Origin: Streptomyces regalis
GTDB lineage: Bacteria; Actinomycetota; Actinomycetes; Streptomycetales; Streptomycetaceae
Assembly (NCBI RefSeq): GCF_001509475.1
Contig: NZ_LLZG01000334.1
Location: forward strand, 52,529-116,528
Direction of reading: 5' to 3'
DNA length: 64,000 bases
The notes below the pieces were generated by a model, which searched no databases, was not told where the DNA came from, and saw only the letters and a list, made by a program, of their open reading frames with translations. Positions 51,230-60,673 of this stretch are shown here, piece after piece. Position numbers and translations under genes: made by a program. Each line of letters begins with the position of its first letter. Positions within the stretch are counted from its first letter, which is position 1.

Positions 51230-52387
51230 TTGGCCGGATCGGCTGACTTCGACCTGTACCGCCCGTCCGAGGAGCACGACATGCTCCGCGACGCGATCCG
51301 CTCGCTGGCCGAGGCGAAGATCGCGCCGCACGCCGCCGCGGTGGACGAGGAGGCCCGCTTCCCGCAGGAGGCGCTGGACGCGCTGGTCGCGGGTGACCTG
51401 CACGCGGTGCACGTACCCGAGGAGTACGGCGGCTCGGGCGCGGACGCCCTCGCCACGGTGATCGTGATCGAGGAGGTGGCCCGCGTGTGCGCGTCCTCCT
51501 CCCTCATCCCCGCCGTGAACAAGCTGGGCTCGCTCCCGGTGATCCTCTCCGGCTCCGACGAGCTGAAGAAGCGGTACATGACCCCCCTCGCCAAGGGCGA
51601 CGGCATGTTCTCGTACTGCCTCTCCGAGCCGGACGCGGGTTCCGACGCCGCCGGCATGAAGACGAAGGCGGTTCGCGACGGCGACCACTACGTCCTGAAC
51701 GGCGTGAAGCGCTGGATCACCAACGCCGGCGTCTCCGAGTACTACACGGTGATGGCGGTCACCGACCCCACCAAGCGCTCGAAGGGCATATCGGCCTTCG
51801 TCGTCGAGAAGTCGGACGAGGGCGTCTCCTTCGGCGCCCCCGAGAAGAAGCTCGGAATCAAGGGCTCCCCGACCCGCGAGGTCTACCTGGACAACGTTCG
51901 CATCCCGGTGGACCGCATGATCGGCGAGGAGGGCACCGGCTTTGCCACGGCGATGAAGACGCTGGACCACACCCGCATCACGATCGCCGCGCAGGCCCTC
52001 GGCATCGCGCAGGGCGCCCTCGACTACGGCAAGGGCTACGTCCAGGAGCGCAAGCAGTTCGGCAAGCCGATCGCCGACTTCCAGGGCATCCAGTTCATGC
52101 TCGCCGACATGGCCATGAAGATCTCGGCCGCCCGCGCCCTGACCTACCAGGCCGCCGCCGCCTCCGAGCGCGGCGACGCCGACCTCACCTACCTGGGCGC
52201 CGCCGCGAAGTGCTTCGCCTCGGACGTGGCGATGGAGGTGACGGTGGACGCGGTGCAGCTGCTGGGCGGTTACGGGTACACGCGGGACTACCCGGTGGAG
52301 CGGATGATGCGGGACGCGAAGATCACGCAGATCTACGAGGGCACGAACCAGGTCCAGCGGATCGTGATGGCAAGGAACCTCCCCTAG
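51230..52387 (+). CDS. Acyl-CoA dehydrogenase
   Basis: A 385-residue FAD enzyme that introduces the alpha-beta double bond into acyl-CoA. Signatures are FSYCLSEPDAGSDAAGMKTKA, RWITNAGVSEYYTVMAV and the C-terminal LLGGYGYTRDYPVERMMRDAKITQIYEGTNQVQRIVM, where the Glu of YEGTNQ is the catalytic base. A TTG start at 51230 is supported by MAGSADFDLYRPSEEHDMLRD being conserved and by GGAG and GAGAG upstream. The transcript probably ends at the hairpin at 52466. Confidence 0.93.
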   Translation: MAGSADFDLYRPSEEHDMLRDAIRSLAEAKIAPHAAAVDEEARFPQEALDALVAGDLHAVHVPEEYGGSGADALATVIVIEEVARVCASSSLIPAVNKLGSLPVILSGSDELKKRYMTPLAKGDGMFSYCLSEPDAGSDAAGMKTKAVRDGDHYVLNGVKRWITNAGVSEYYTVMAVTDPTKRSKGISAFVVEKSDEGVSFGAPEKKLGIKGSPTREVYLDNVRIPVDRMIGEEGTGFATAMKTLDHTRITIAAQALGIAQGALDYGKGYVQERKQFGKPIADFQGIQFMLADMAMKISAARALTYQAAAASERGDADLTYLGAAAKCFASDVAMEVTVDAVQLLGGYGYTRDYPVERMMRDAKITQIYEGTNQVQRIVMARNLP

Positions 52388-52465
52388 CAGGGTTTGTGCG
52401 GGTCAGGGCCACTTTGAGGCGTCGCGAGAGACGCTCTCCGCCCGATGAGGGCCGCTGACCAGCAC

Positions 52466-52496
52466 AACAGCCCTCGGCATCGCGCCGGGGGCTGTT
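52466..52496 (+). terminator. Terminator hairpin after acyl-CoA dehydrogenase
   Basis: AACAGCCCTCGGC at 52466-52478 pairs with 52484-52496 over 13 positions with one G-U pair. A second small hairpin, GCCCCCA/TGGGGGC, follows at about 52515-52533. Confidence 0.75.
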
Positions 52497-52683
52497 GGCA
52501 TACGTGGATCGACGGCCCCCAGGGAATGGGGGCGGGCTGAAGGTCGGCACTGCCGATATTTTTCGCGAGCTTCTTGTAGCAGGTCAGGGCGGCGGCCATG
52601 GCCAGGCCTCGGCTCTGCGCAGTCGTTGCGGACCACGTACGGGATCTTGAGACCACGAGTAGCCCATGGCAGGCTCATGCCGC

Positions 52684-53268
52684 ATGATCGATGAATTCGC
52701 GAAAGGCAACCTGCACGGGAGACTGCGGCGGGACCGCAAGGCGCTGCTCTGGAAACTCGACGGCCTGTCCGAATGCGACGCCCGCCGACCTTTGACAGCG
52801 ACCGGGACCAATCTCCTCGGCCTGGTCAAACACGTGGCCACCGTCGAGGCCAGGTACTTCGGCGAGGTCTTCGACCGCCCTTCCCCGGAATCGCTGTCCC
52901 GGTGGCAGGACTCCGACGGCAGCGATCTGTGGGCGACCGAGGACGAGACCCGCGATCAGATCACCGGGTTCTACCGGCGCACGTGGGAACACTCGGACGC
53001 GACGATCAACGAGCTTCCCCTCGACGCCCCCGGCCGAGTGCCGTGGTGGCCGGAGCCTTATGCCGACACCAACCTGTTCGCCATCATGGTCCATGTCCTC
53101 GGCGAGTCCATCCGGCATGCCGGGCACGCGGATATCCTGCGCGAGGGCCTCGACGGCCGGACCGGGTTGCGCGCCGAACACGAGCAGCAGATCGACGAGG
53201 AAGCCCGTGCGGCCTACTGCGCGAAGATCGAGCAGGCCGCCAGGTCGGCCGCACCCATCAAGGCTTAG
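52684..53268 (+). CDS. DinB-superfamily protein (DUF664, mycothiol-transferase-like)
   Basis: A 194-residue four-helix protein of the DinB/MST fold, many of which in actinomycetes are mycothiol-dependent transferases. Metal-binding His are likely in GLVKHVATVEARYFGEVF and the pair in MVHVLGESIRHAGHADILREGLDG. The ATG at 52684 gives the usual start; an extra six codons upstream are possible but have no conservation. It stands alone between a terminator and a convergent thioesterase gene. Confidence 0.85.
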   Translation: MIDEFAKGNLHGRLRRDRKALLWKLDGLSECDARRPLTATGTNLLGLVKHVATVEARYFGEVFDRPSPESLSRWQDSDGSDLWATEDETRDQITGFYRRTWEHSDATINELPLDAPGRVPWWPEPYADTNLFAIMVHVLGESIRHAGHADILREGLDGRTGLRAEHEQQIDEEARAAYCAKIEQAARSAAPIKA

Positions 53269-53302
53269 TACTCCAGCAAGGCAGATGCTGCAGCCCGCGC
53301 GC

Positions 53303-53860
53303 TCAGTCGTCGAACCCCTCAGCCGCCCGCTTCTCCCGCAGTTCCTTGATGGCGCGGCGGCGGGCGAGGCGGTGGGTGCGGCGGATCTGCGCCTCCTGGT
53401 TGCGGCGCTTGTCGCGCTCGGTCTCCGGTACGACCGGCGGGACGCGGCGTGGCTTGCCGTCTGCGTCCACCGCTGCGAACACCAGGTACGCCGAGCCGAC
53501 TTGGGTGGGTGGCGCCGACTCGTTCCAGCGCTCGGCAAGGACCCGTACGCCGACCTCCATCGAGGTCCGGCCGGTCCAGTTGACCTGGGCCTTCACATGG
53601 ACGAGGTCGCCGACGCGGACCGGTTCGAGGAAGACCATCTCGTCCATGGACGCGGTGACGGCGGGACCGCCGCTGTGCCGGCCGGCCACGGCGCCCGCCG
53701 CGTCGTCGACGAGTTTCATGATCACGCCGCCGTGCACCGTCCCCAGAAGGTTGGTGTCGTTGTGGGTCATGATGTGGCTGAGGGTGGTGCGGGACGCGGC
53801 GGTCGGCTTGCCCGGGATCTCCGGAGTGTCCGACTGCGCGGCGGTGACCTGGTCTGTCAT
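53303..53860 (-). CDS. Acyl-CoA thioesterase, hotdog fold (YciA/BFIT type)
   Basis: A 185-residue thioesterase. The hotdog helix and substrate loop are seen in LSHIMTHNDTNLLGTVHGGVIMKLVDDAAGAVA, with the catalytic Asn-Asp and Gly-Gly pattern of acyl-CoA hydrolases. MDEMVFLEPVRVGDLVHVKAQVNWTG follows. A charged C-terminal extension of about 40 residues (RDKRRNQEAQIRRTHRLARRRAIKELREK) is probably helical. The ATG at 53860 has GGAGG upstream. It is divergent from the first LCP gene. Confidence 0.9.
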   Translation of the reverse strand: MTDQVTAAQSDTPEIPGKPTAASRTTLSHIMTHNDTNLLGTVHGGVIMKLVDDAAGAVAGRHSGGPAVTASMDEMVFLEPVRVGDLVHVKAQVNWTGRTSMEVGVRVLAERWNESAPPTQVGSAYLVFAAVDADGKPRRVPPVVPETERDKRRNQEAQIRRTHRLARRRAIKELREKRAAEGFDD

Positions 53861-53979
53861 GGCCTCCACCTTATGCCGACCCGACATTCGTGGACTTTGT
53901 GTTGGGTTCGCAACAGCCGTGCCTCTATTTTCCCCGGAACCTTGTAAGACACCTGGCCGTGCCCTGCACACTGGGGCGC

Positions 53980-55272
53980 ATGAATGACTGGCCCGGTGGA
54001 TGGTCCGACGACAATCGCGGTGACCGCTACGGACGCGGCAGCTCGAGGGCACAGCCCGAGGGCGCGCGCGTGATGCGGCAGGTCCGCCGCGGGCCGGCGG
54101 CGCCGCCCGGTCAGGGGTACGGCGGGGTGCCGCAGCAGCCGTCGTACGTGAACGGCCAGGGCCACGGCGGCTACGGCGACGACCCCGGCTACAACGACGG
54201 GTACGACAGCGGCTACAACACCGGCCAGGTCTACGGCGGGTCCGGCGGCACGGGCGGCCCCGGGGACGGCGGGGTGCGCGAGCCGCGGCCCGCGCCGAAC
54301 TGGCGACGCCGTATCAAGGTGACCGCGATAACCGTCGTGACCCTTGTGGTCGTGACGTCCGTCGCCACCTACTTCTGGGCCGACTCCAAGCTCAACCGCG
54401 AGGTCGACCTGTCCAAGGTCATCGACCGGCCGGAGGCGGGCGAGGGCACCAACTACCTGATCGTCGGCTCCGACAGCCGTGAGGGCATGTCGGCCGAGGA
54501 GAAGAAGGCACTGCACACCGGGTCCGCCGAGGGCAAGCGCACGGACTCGATGATGATCCTGCACACCGGCGACAACGGCCCGACGCTGATCTCGCTGCCG
54601 CGTGACTCGGACGTCGAGATACCGACCTTCGTGGGCTCCGAGTCCGGCAAGACGTACAAGGGCACGGGCCGGCACGTGAAGCTGAACGCCGCATACGCCG
54701 AGGACGGTCCCGAACTGCTGGTCCGCACGGTCGAGTTCAACACCGGTCTGCACATCGACCACTACGTCGAGATCGGCTTCGCGGGCTTCGCGAACATCGT
54801 GGACTCGGTCGGCGGTGTCGAGATCGACATCCCGCAGGACATCAAGGACTCCAAGTCCGGCGCGGACTTCAAGAAGGGCAAGCAGACCCTGAACGGCGAG
54901 GAGGCGCTCGCCTTCGTCCGCACCCGGTACGCGCTGGCCGGCTCCGACCTGGACCGCACCAAGAACCAGCAGAAGTTCCTCTCGGCCCTGGCCAACCAGG
55001 TGGCGACGCCGAGCACGATCCTCAACCCGTTCAAGCTGTACCCGACCATGGGTGCGGGGCTGGACTCCCTGATCGTCGACAAGGACATGGGCCTGTTCGA
55101 CCTGGCGGACATGTTCTGGTCGATGAAGGGCGTCAGCGGCGGCGAGGGCAAGTCGATGAACATGCCGATCTCCGGCTCCACGGGCGGCAACCTCGTCTGG
55201 GACAAGGCGAAGGTGAAGACGCTGGTGGACCAGTTGAAGAACGACGAGACGGTGACCGTCTCCGGCAACTGA
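53980..55272 (+). CDS. LytR-CpsA-Psr (LCP) family protein 1
   Basis: A 430-residue LCP protein, a class that transfers undecaprenyl-linked glycopolymers to peptidoglycan. A Gly/Tyr/Pro-rich cytosolic N-terminus (about 105 residues) precedes one membrane helix (VTAITVVTLVVVTSVATYFW). The LCP core has NYLIVGSDSREG, TDSMMILHTG, ISLPRDSDVEIP (Arg and Asp for pyrophosphate and metal), KLNAAYAEDGPELLVRTVE and ALAFVRTRYALAGSDLDRTKNQQ. There is no LytR_C domain. A strong terminator follows at 55299. Confidence 0.93.
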   Translation: MNDWPGGWSDDNRGDRYGRGSSRAQPEGARVMRQVRRGPAAPPGQGYGGVPQQPSYVNGQGHGGYGDDPGYNDGYDSGYNTGQVYGGSGGTGGPGDGGVREPRPAPNWRRRIKVTAITVVTLVVVTSVATYFWADSKLNREVDLSKVIDRPEAGEGTNYLIVGSDSREGMSAEEKKALHTGSAEGKRTDSMMILHTGDNGPTLISLPRDSDVEIPTFVGSESGKTYKGTGRHVKLNAAYAEDGPELLVRTVEFNTGLHIDHYVEIGFAGFANIVDSVGGVEIDIPQDIKDSKSGADFKKGKQTLNGEEALAFVRTRYALAGSDLDRTKNQQKFLSALANQVATPSTILNPFKLYPTMGAGLDSLIVDKDMGLFDLADMFWSMKGVSGGEGKSMNMPISGSTGGNLVWDKAKVKTLVDQLKNDETVTVSGN

Positions 55273-55298
55273 GCAGCGCACAGCCGAGCAGCGCACAG

Positions 55299-55333
55299 CA
55301 CTCGAGGGCACCCCTGCGGGGTGCCCTCGAGTG
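55299..55333. terminator. Strong bidirectional hairpin after LCP protein 1
   Basis: CACTCGAGGGCACCCC at 55299-55314 pairs perfectly over 16 bases with 55318-55333 across a three-base loop. It lies between converging genes. A 15-base direct repeat (GAGCAGCGCACAGC twice, 55271-55299) precedes it. Confidence 0.85.
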
Positions 55334-55359
55334 TGTCCGGGGATGCTGCCGGACGGTCG

Positions 55360-55722
55360 TCACATGGTGGCGGCCGACATCGCGCGGCAGGACTCGGCGC
55401 AGCGGCGACACGCCTCGGCACAGCGCATCATCTGCTGGTCGTCCGGCATGGACATACACGCCTCGGCACACATGTCACAGGCCTTGGCGCACATCGCGCA
55501 CATCTCGGCCGACATGGGCGAGCGGCGCATCATCATGTCCGCGCACATGCGGGTCGTCTCGGCGCAGTCCATGAGCGCCCGCATGATCTGCATCTGCGGC
55601 TGACCGCCCATCTGCATGCAGGAGCTCATCGTCTCCTCGCAGACCACGTGGCAGGACATGCACGCGTCGACGCAGGCCTGCATCTCCTTGCTCATGGCGG
55701 TCATGGTTCCGGGCTGGGTCAT
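55360..55722 (-). CDS. Cys-rich four-helix protein, copper-storage (Csp) type
   Basis: A 120-residue cytosolic protein with 16 Cys and many Met, spaced as CxxxC and CxxC along four predicted helices: MQACVDACMSCHVVCEE, MDCAETTRMCADM, EMCAMCAKACDMCAEACM and MRCAEACRRCAESC. This is the pattern of Csp copper-storage proteins (DUF326), which fill the core of a four-helix bundle with Cu(I). No signal peptide is present, so it fits the cytosolic Csp3 group. AGGAGCC precedes the ATG at 55722. Genes for copper handling lie 6 kb away. Confidence 0.88.
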   Translation of the reverse strand: MTQPGTMTAMSKEMQACVDACMSCHVVCEETMSSCMQMGGQPQMQIMRALMDCAETTRMCADMMMRRSPMSAEMCAMCAKACDMCAEACMSMPDDQQMMRCAEACRRCAESCRAMSAATM

Positions 55723-55986
55723 GGCTCCTCCTGGGGGTGCGGGAGCCCGAGGCGGGCCCCGTGCCCTTCCGTCCTACGCCCGCCCGCCGCACCGCGCCAT
55801 CGGACGGACGCGAACAATGCGCACCGGACGCCGCGCAACGTACGTCGCTCCGGTCCCGGCCGAGGCCGTGGCACAGGCCCGTTGGAGTGATGACCAGGTG
55901 TTACGGCTTGTGCGTCCCACCCCGGCGAAGCGCGGCGCGGGCGCACGGGTCACATCCGGAGGCCGAGGCCGTGGGCGCGGGTCCCC

Positions 55987-57441
55987 CTACGAGCACCCCG
56001 CCTCGCCACCCCGTACCACCACGGACTCGCCCTCTGTCGGGTCCTCCGCGCGTACCTTGCGGACCTGCCTGAAGTCCGTGCCCACGATCACCTTCAGCGT
56101 CGGCCCCAGCCCCTTCACCGCACGCAGCTCGCTCCCCGGCAGCGCGGCCGCCAGGGACTTGGCCGAGCGGTCCCAGCGCGGGTCGTGGGCGACGACCGTC
56201 CGCTTCACCGGGCGGTCCGCCGCGCTCACCGGCCGCCCCGTCGTCCGGAACCCGGTCGCCGCCAGCGCCGCATCGACCCGCTTGCCGAGGTCGCCCGCCG
56301 GAGTGCCGTTCTCCACCTGGACGTGGATCTCCTGCGGGGCGACCTCGACCCGTACCGGCCTGCGCCTCGGCCGGTGCACGGACAGCGGCTCGTCCTCGCG
56401 CAGGGCCCTGAAAAGGCGCTCGGACTTCGCGGCGTCCCACTTCACCGTGGAACCGACGTCCTTCACGTCGTACTCCAGCTGCCGGATGGGCACGGTCGTG
56501 AACTCCGACGACGACGGCGAGAAGTTCCGCATCGCCCGCCCGAGGTCGAGGAGTTCGCCCGTCCCGAAGCCCTTGTCGGCCCGCACCGAACCGAGCACCG
56601 CCCGGGTCACATCCCGGAACCGCATCGGGTTCAGCAGGATCCCGGACGACGTCGCCCGCTCGATCAGCGCCGCCATGAAACGCTGCTGGCGCTGCACCCG
56701 GCCCAGGTCGGAGGCGCTGTCGACATGCCGCGCACGCACGTACTGCAAGGCCTCGCCGCCCATCAGCCGGTGCGTGCCGGCCGACAGGTCGAGTCCGGTG
56801 TACGAGTCCTTCAGCGGCTCGGCGGTGCAGATCTGCACCCCGCCGACCACGTCCACCGTCCTCATGAAGCTGGTGAAGTCGACCTCCAGGTAGTGGTCGA
56901 TCTTGACGTGGGTCATGTGCTCGACCGTGGCGACGGTGAGGTTCGGGCCGCCCTCCGCGTACGCCGCGTTGATCTTGATGGGATGTGCCTTGCGCCCCTC
57001 GCCGGCGGGCACCTCGGCGTACGAGTCGCGCGGCAGGCTCACCACGCTCGCCCGCTCCCGGTCCTCCGAGATGTGCACGATCATGATCGTGTCGGTGCAG
57101 TGACAGGGGGCCCCGCCGAGGCGGTACTTGCGCCGCTCCTCCTCGCTGATGCGGTCGCGGCCGTCCGTGCCGACCAGGAGGACGTTCATCCCGTGCCCGG
57201 CCTGCGGCCGGTTCTTCATGTCCTTGAAGGGGTCCACGCGCGCGATCTTCGCGTCCAGGCTGGTCACCACCGCATGCCCGATGCCGGCGGAGGCGAGGAC
57301 CACCACGGACAGCGTGGTCACCGCCCGCATGGCCCAGCGCGGCCTTCTCCGCCGCGCGGGCGCGACCGGCCGCGCCCCGCCCCGCGTCGGCTGCGGGCGG
57401 CGCTGCGGAGGGGCGGGGGAGCGGCGGGGCGGCGTGGGCAT
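55987..57441 (-). CDS. LCP family protein 2, with LytR_C domain
   Basis: A 484-residue LCP protein. A basic, Pro/Arg-rich N-terminus precedes a membrane helix (AVTTLSVVVLASAGIGHAVV). The core has NVLLVGTDGRDR, TDTIMIVHIS, VSLPRDSYAEVP, KINAAYAEGGPNLTVATVEH and ALQYVRARHVDSASDLGRVQRQQ. The C-terminus (from about residue 365, VEVAPQEIHVQVENGTPAGDLGKRV) is a LytR_C domain. It is divergent from the glycosyltransferase gene, which suggests joint control. Confidence 0.93.
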   Translation of the reverse strand: MPTPPRRSPAPPQRRPQPTRGGARPVAPARRRRPRWAMRAVTTLSVVVLASAGIGHAVVTSLDAKIARVDPFKDMKNRPQAGHGMNVLLVGTDGRDRISEEERRKYRLGGAPCHCTDTIMIVHISEDRERASVVSLPRDSYAEVPAGEGRKAHPIKINAAYAEGGPNLTVATVEHMTHVKIDHYLEVDFTSFMRTVDVVGGVQICTAEPLKDSYTGLDLSAGTHRLMGGEALQYVRARHVDSASDLGRVQRQQRFMAALIERATSSGILLNPMRFRDVTRAVLGSVRADKGFGTGELLDLGRAMRNFSPSSSEFTTVPIRQLEYDVKDVGSTVKWDAAKSERLFRALREDEPLSVHRPRRRPVRVEVAPQEIHVQVENGTPAGDLGKRVDAALAATGFRTTGRPVSAADRPVKRTVVAHDPRWDRSAKSLAAALPGSELRAVKGLGPTLKVIVGTDFRQVRKVRAEDPTEGESVVVRGGEAGCS

Positions 57442-57584
57442 GGGGGGCTACCTTCCGCTGGGGCTTGCCCTGGGGGCCGTACGTGGGATCCGTGAGCACC
57501 GTAGGCCCATACGATCTGCTGCCCGGGGCAGCGACCCCGGCGGGGCGCACCCGTGTCCCCCGTTCGCGGTAACGTGAGCCCCCT

Positions 57585-58628
57585 ATGAACGCCAATCCCG
57601 ACGTGCAGCTCCCCGCCGTGTCCGTCATCATGCCCGTCCTCAACGAGGAGCGGCATCTGCGCGGAGCAGTCCAAGCGATCCTCGCGCAGGAGTACGCCGG
57701 CGAGATGGAGGTCGTGATCGCCCTCGGTCCGTCCACGGACCGCACGGACGAGATCGCCGCCGAGCTGGTCGCCGAGACTGCATCCCACAAAAACAAGCGC
57801 GTGCACACCGTCCCGAACCCGACCGGCCGTACGCCCGCCGCGCTGAACGCCGCGATCAAGGCCTCCCGGCACCCGATCGTCGTCCGCGTCGACGGCCACG
57901 GCATGCTCTCGCCGAACTACATCGCCACCGCCGTACGGCTCCTGGAGGAGACCGGCGCGCAGAACGTCGGCGGCATCATGCACGCCGAGGGCGAGAACGA
58001 CTGGGAGCACGCCGTCGCGGCCGCCATGACCTCGAAGATCGGGGTCGGCAACGCCGCCTTCCACACCGGTGGCGAGGCGCAGCCGGCCGAGACCGTCTAC
58101 CTCGGTGTCTTCCGGCGCGAGGCGCTGGAGCAACAGGGCGGCTACAACGAGGAGTTCATCCGCGCCCAGGACTGGGAGCTCAACTTCCGGATCAGGGAAG
58201 CGGGCGGGCTCATCTGGTTCTCACCCGAGCTGAAGGTGTCGTACCGGCCGCGTCCTTCGGTGCGGGCCCTCGCCAAGCAGTACAAGGACTACGGCCGCTG
58301 GCGCCACGTCGTCGCCCGCTACCACGCCGGCTCCATCAACCTGCGCTACCTCGCCCCGCCGACGGCGGTGTGCGCGATCGCGGCGGGCCTTGTGCTGGGC
58401 GCCCTGGTGACCCCGTGGGCCCTGGTGGTCCCCGGCGGCTACCTCGCGGCCATCACCGCCGGCTCGCTCCCGGCCGGCAAGGGCCTCCCGGTGAAGGCAC
58501 GCCTGCAGATCCCCGTCGCCCTCGCCACCATGCACATGTCCTGGGGCTACGGCTTCCTGACCAGCCCGCGGTCCCTGGCGAAGAAGGTCATCGCCTCCCG
58601 CCGCCCGGCAGTGCTCAGCGAGGCGTGA
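57585..58628 (+). CDS. Glycosyltransferase family 2
   Basis: A 347-residue GT-A enzyme. It begins PAVSVIMPVLNEERHLRGAVQAIL, has NPTGRTPAALNAAIKASRHPIVVRVDGHG where the DxD-like site is VDGH, and ends its catalytic part at AQDWELNFRIREAGG. The C-terminal third has two membrane segments (AVCAIAAGLVLGALVTPWAL and VVPGGYLAAITAGSL). It probably adds a sugar to a lipid-linked surface polymer, which neighbouring LCP proteins would attach to the wall. Donor and acceptor are unknown. Confidence 0.9.
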   Translation: MNANPDVQLPAVSVIMPVLNEERHLRGAVQAILAQEYAGEMEVVIALGPSTDRTDEIAAELVAETASHKNKRVHTVPNPTGRTPAALNAAIKASRHPIVVRVDGHGMLSPNYIATAVRLLEETGAQNVGGIMHAEGENDWEHAVAAAMTSKIGVGNAAFHTGGEAQPAETVYLGVFRREALEQQGGYNEEFIRAQDWELNFRIREAGGLIWFSPELKVSYRPRPSVRALAKQYKDYGRWRHVVARYHAGSINLRYLAPPTAVCAIAAGLVLGALVTPWALVVPGGYLAAITAGSLPAGKGLPVKARLQIPVALATMHMSWGYGFLTSPRSLAKKVIASRRPAVLSEA

Positions 58629-58719
58629 GGGTCGCGGCACCGAGCGAGCCGAAGTGACCGGCCACGGCCCGGGGGCTGCCGTCTCGTGACGGTGAGCCCT
58701 CGTTGCCGTATGCCGAGGC

Positions 58720-60336
58720 TCAGGCCTCCCAGCGGTAGGGCTCGTACACGTCCATGCACTGGCCGCTGTCCGAGCCGTTGATGGCGTCGGCGCTCTCGGG
58801 GACGTCCCCGGCCTTGGGCTTCGACTGCTTCGGATAGGTGGTGCCCGAGCGCCAGTCGGCGCCCACGACGACCGTCACCCCGGAGACGTCGGTCGACTTC
58901 TTCACCGAACTCATGGGAATCCCCAGCGACTTGGCGACGCGCTGGGCGTCGCCCTCCAGATCGGCGCTCGGGTAGCGCACAACGGTCTTGTCCTCGGCCA
59001 GGGCCGCAGAGGTGTCCGCCGTGGCCTTGGCGAAGCCCTTCTGCAGGAGCAGCTGGGAGATCGTATGCGCGCGGCCAATGACCGGAGCGAGCGTGGACGA
59101 CTGTGTGGCGTTCTGCACCACCACGCCCATCTCGTCGTCCGCATGGGTGGGCGCTTTGGTCGCCTCTGCCGTGTCCGTCGTCTTCTTCGAGTCCTTGCTC
59201 CCGCCCTTGTCGAAGGACACGTCATCGCGGATCATCGACCAGATCTTCTCGGCGTCGGCTCCCTTCGGTACCAGGTGGTTGCGGTCCTGCGGGTCCTCGA
59301 CAGTCGGCATGGTCGTCATCGTGATGCGGTCGGTCGGCACCGTCTTGAGCTGCATGCCCAGGTCGTACAGCTTCTTGACCGAGCCGATCTCCTCGGAGAC
59401 CTTGAGGGAGTTCGTGGCCGCCTCGGCCAGGTTCATCAGCCGGCCGGTGTCGGTGAAGGCGTTCTGCTCCTTCAGTGACCGGATCATCGAGTTCATGTAC
59501 ATGTGCTGGGCCTTGGCACGTCCGAGGTCGCTGTAGAAGGCGTGCCGTGTGCGCAGCCATTGCAGCGCCTGCTTGCCCTCGATCTTCTTCGTGCCCTTGG
59601 TCATCTTCAGGCCGGAACCGCCGGGCACGCGGGGCAGCGGACGGTCCCACACGCCCTGCTTCACGCAGACCTCGACACCGCCGATGGCGTCCGCCATCTT
59701 CACCACACCCGCGAAGTCGATCATCATCCAGTGGTCGATGTAGACCCCGGTGAGGTTCTGCCAGGTGGCCAGGGTGCAGCCGGCGCCGCCGCGGGCCAGG
59801 GAGAGGTTGATGATGTCGTTCGTCGCCGGGTAGGTGTCACCGGTCTCGGGGTCCGCGCACTTGGGTATGTCGACCCGGGTGTCGCGCGGAATGCTCACCA
59901 CGGCTGCGCTCTCGCGGTCCGCCGACAGGTGGACGAGCATCTGTACGTCGGCCAGCGGCTTGTTGCCGACATTGTCCTTGCTGCCGCCGAGCTTCACGTT
60001 CTCCGCCGAGTTACGGCTGTCGGAACCGATCACCAGGATGTTCAGGGGTGTCTGCCCAGCCGCGTTCGGCTGCGTCTTCTCGGCCTTGGAGTCGCCGCTG
60101 CTGCGCTGGCCCTTCTGGATGTTGTTGTTGAGGTGCTGGTAGTAGAGATATCCGGCCCCCGCCGTGCCCAGGATCACCACCGACAGAACCGTCGCCGACC
60201 AGCGCAGCGCACGTCGTCTGCGGCGCTTGCTGTCGGCTCCCCGGCCGCCTCTGCGACGCCCGCCGCCGTGCCGGCCGCCCTGATCGGCCGGCGTGTCCTG
60301 GTCGGCCTGCGGGGTGAGCGACATGGTGTCGTCCAC
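58720..60336 (-). CDS. LCP family protein 3, with LytR_C domain
   Basis: A protein of about 538 residues. A basic N-terminus leads to one membrane helix (SATVLSVVILGTAGAGYLYY), then the LCP core: NILVIGSDSRNS, VQMLVHLSADRE, VSIPRDTRVDIP, and ALQWLRTRHAFYSDLGRAKAQH. A LytR_C domain (MGVVVQNATQSSTLAPVIGRAH) ends the protein. The GTG at 60336 is preferred because GGGGAGG lies eight bases before it; the ATG at 60324 is an alternative. The gap 60337-60673 carries several TGTCAG/CTGACA motifs, including CTGACACA (60575-60582) facing TGTGTCAG (60592-60599). Confidence 0.92.
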   Translation of the reverse strand: MDDTMSLTPQADQDTPADQGGRHGGGRRRGGRGADSKRRRRRALRWSATVLSVVILGTAGAGYLYYQHLNNNIQKGQRSSGDSKAEKTQPNAAGQTPLNILVIGSDSRNSAENVKLGGSKDNVGNKPLADVQMLVHLSADRESAAVVSIPRDTRVDIPKCADPETGDTYPATNDIINLSLARGGAGCTLATWQNLTGVYIDHWMMIDFAGVVKMADAIGGVEVCVKQGVWDRPLPRVPGGSGLKMTKGTKKIEGKQALQWLRTRHAFYSDLGRAKAQHMYMNSMIRSLKEQNAFTDTGRLMNLAEAATNSLKVSEEIGSVKKLYDLGMQLKTVPTDRITMTTMPTVEDPQDRNHLVPKGADAEKIWSMIRDDVSFDKGGSKDSKKTTDTAEATKAPTHADDEMGVVVQNATQSSTLAPVIGRAHTISQLLLQKGFAKATADTSAALAEDKTVVRYPSADLEGDAQRVAKSLGIPMSSVKKSTDVSGVTVVVGADWRSGTTYPKQSKPKAGDVPESADAINGSDSGQCMDVYEPYRWEA

Positions 60337-60673
60337 CGCCGGGGCCTCCCCCCGCACACTGCTCTGCGCCAACTGTTCGCCCTTCCCCACCCCGGCCCGA
60401 CACGGCTTCGCTCCGCGTCGGACCTCCCTGTCCGGCGCGGAGCGACCATGTCGCACCACCCTGTCCGACGCCGGTTCGCAACCTGTCAGACCCCCGTGGG
60501 TCCGAACCGGGTTGGCCACGTGTCGGCAAAATCAACGCCCGGCACGGCCACGGGGTGTGCCAGGCCAACGCCGCCTGACACAACCGTGTCCTGTGTCAGA
60601 CCAACGAGGGTCCGGCACAGTTGCGTTCCCCGCCGCAGATTCCGTACCGGAGCCGTTGGGCCACTGCCGGCCG

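Noticed and set aside
52384..52656. Minus-strand frame with SRGLAMAAALTCYKKLAKNI, at first sight a transposase end
   Set aside because: The similarity is short and from memory only, the frame overlaps the acyl-CoA dehydrogenase stop and two hairpins, and no inverted ends were found.
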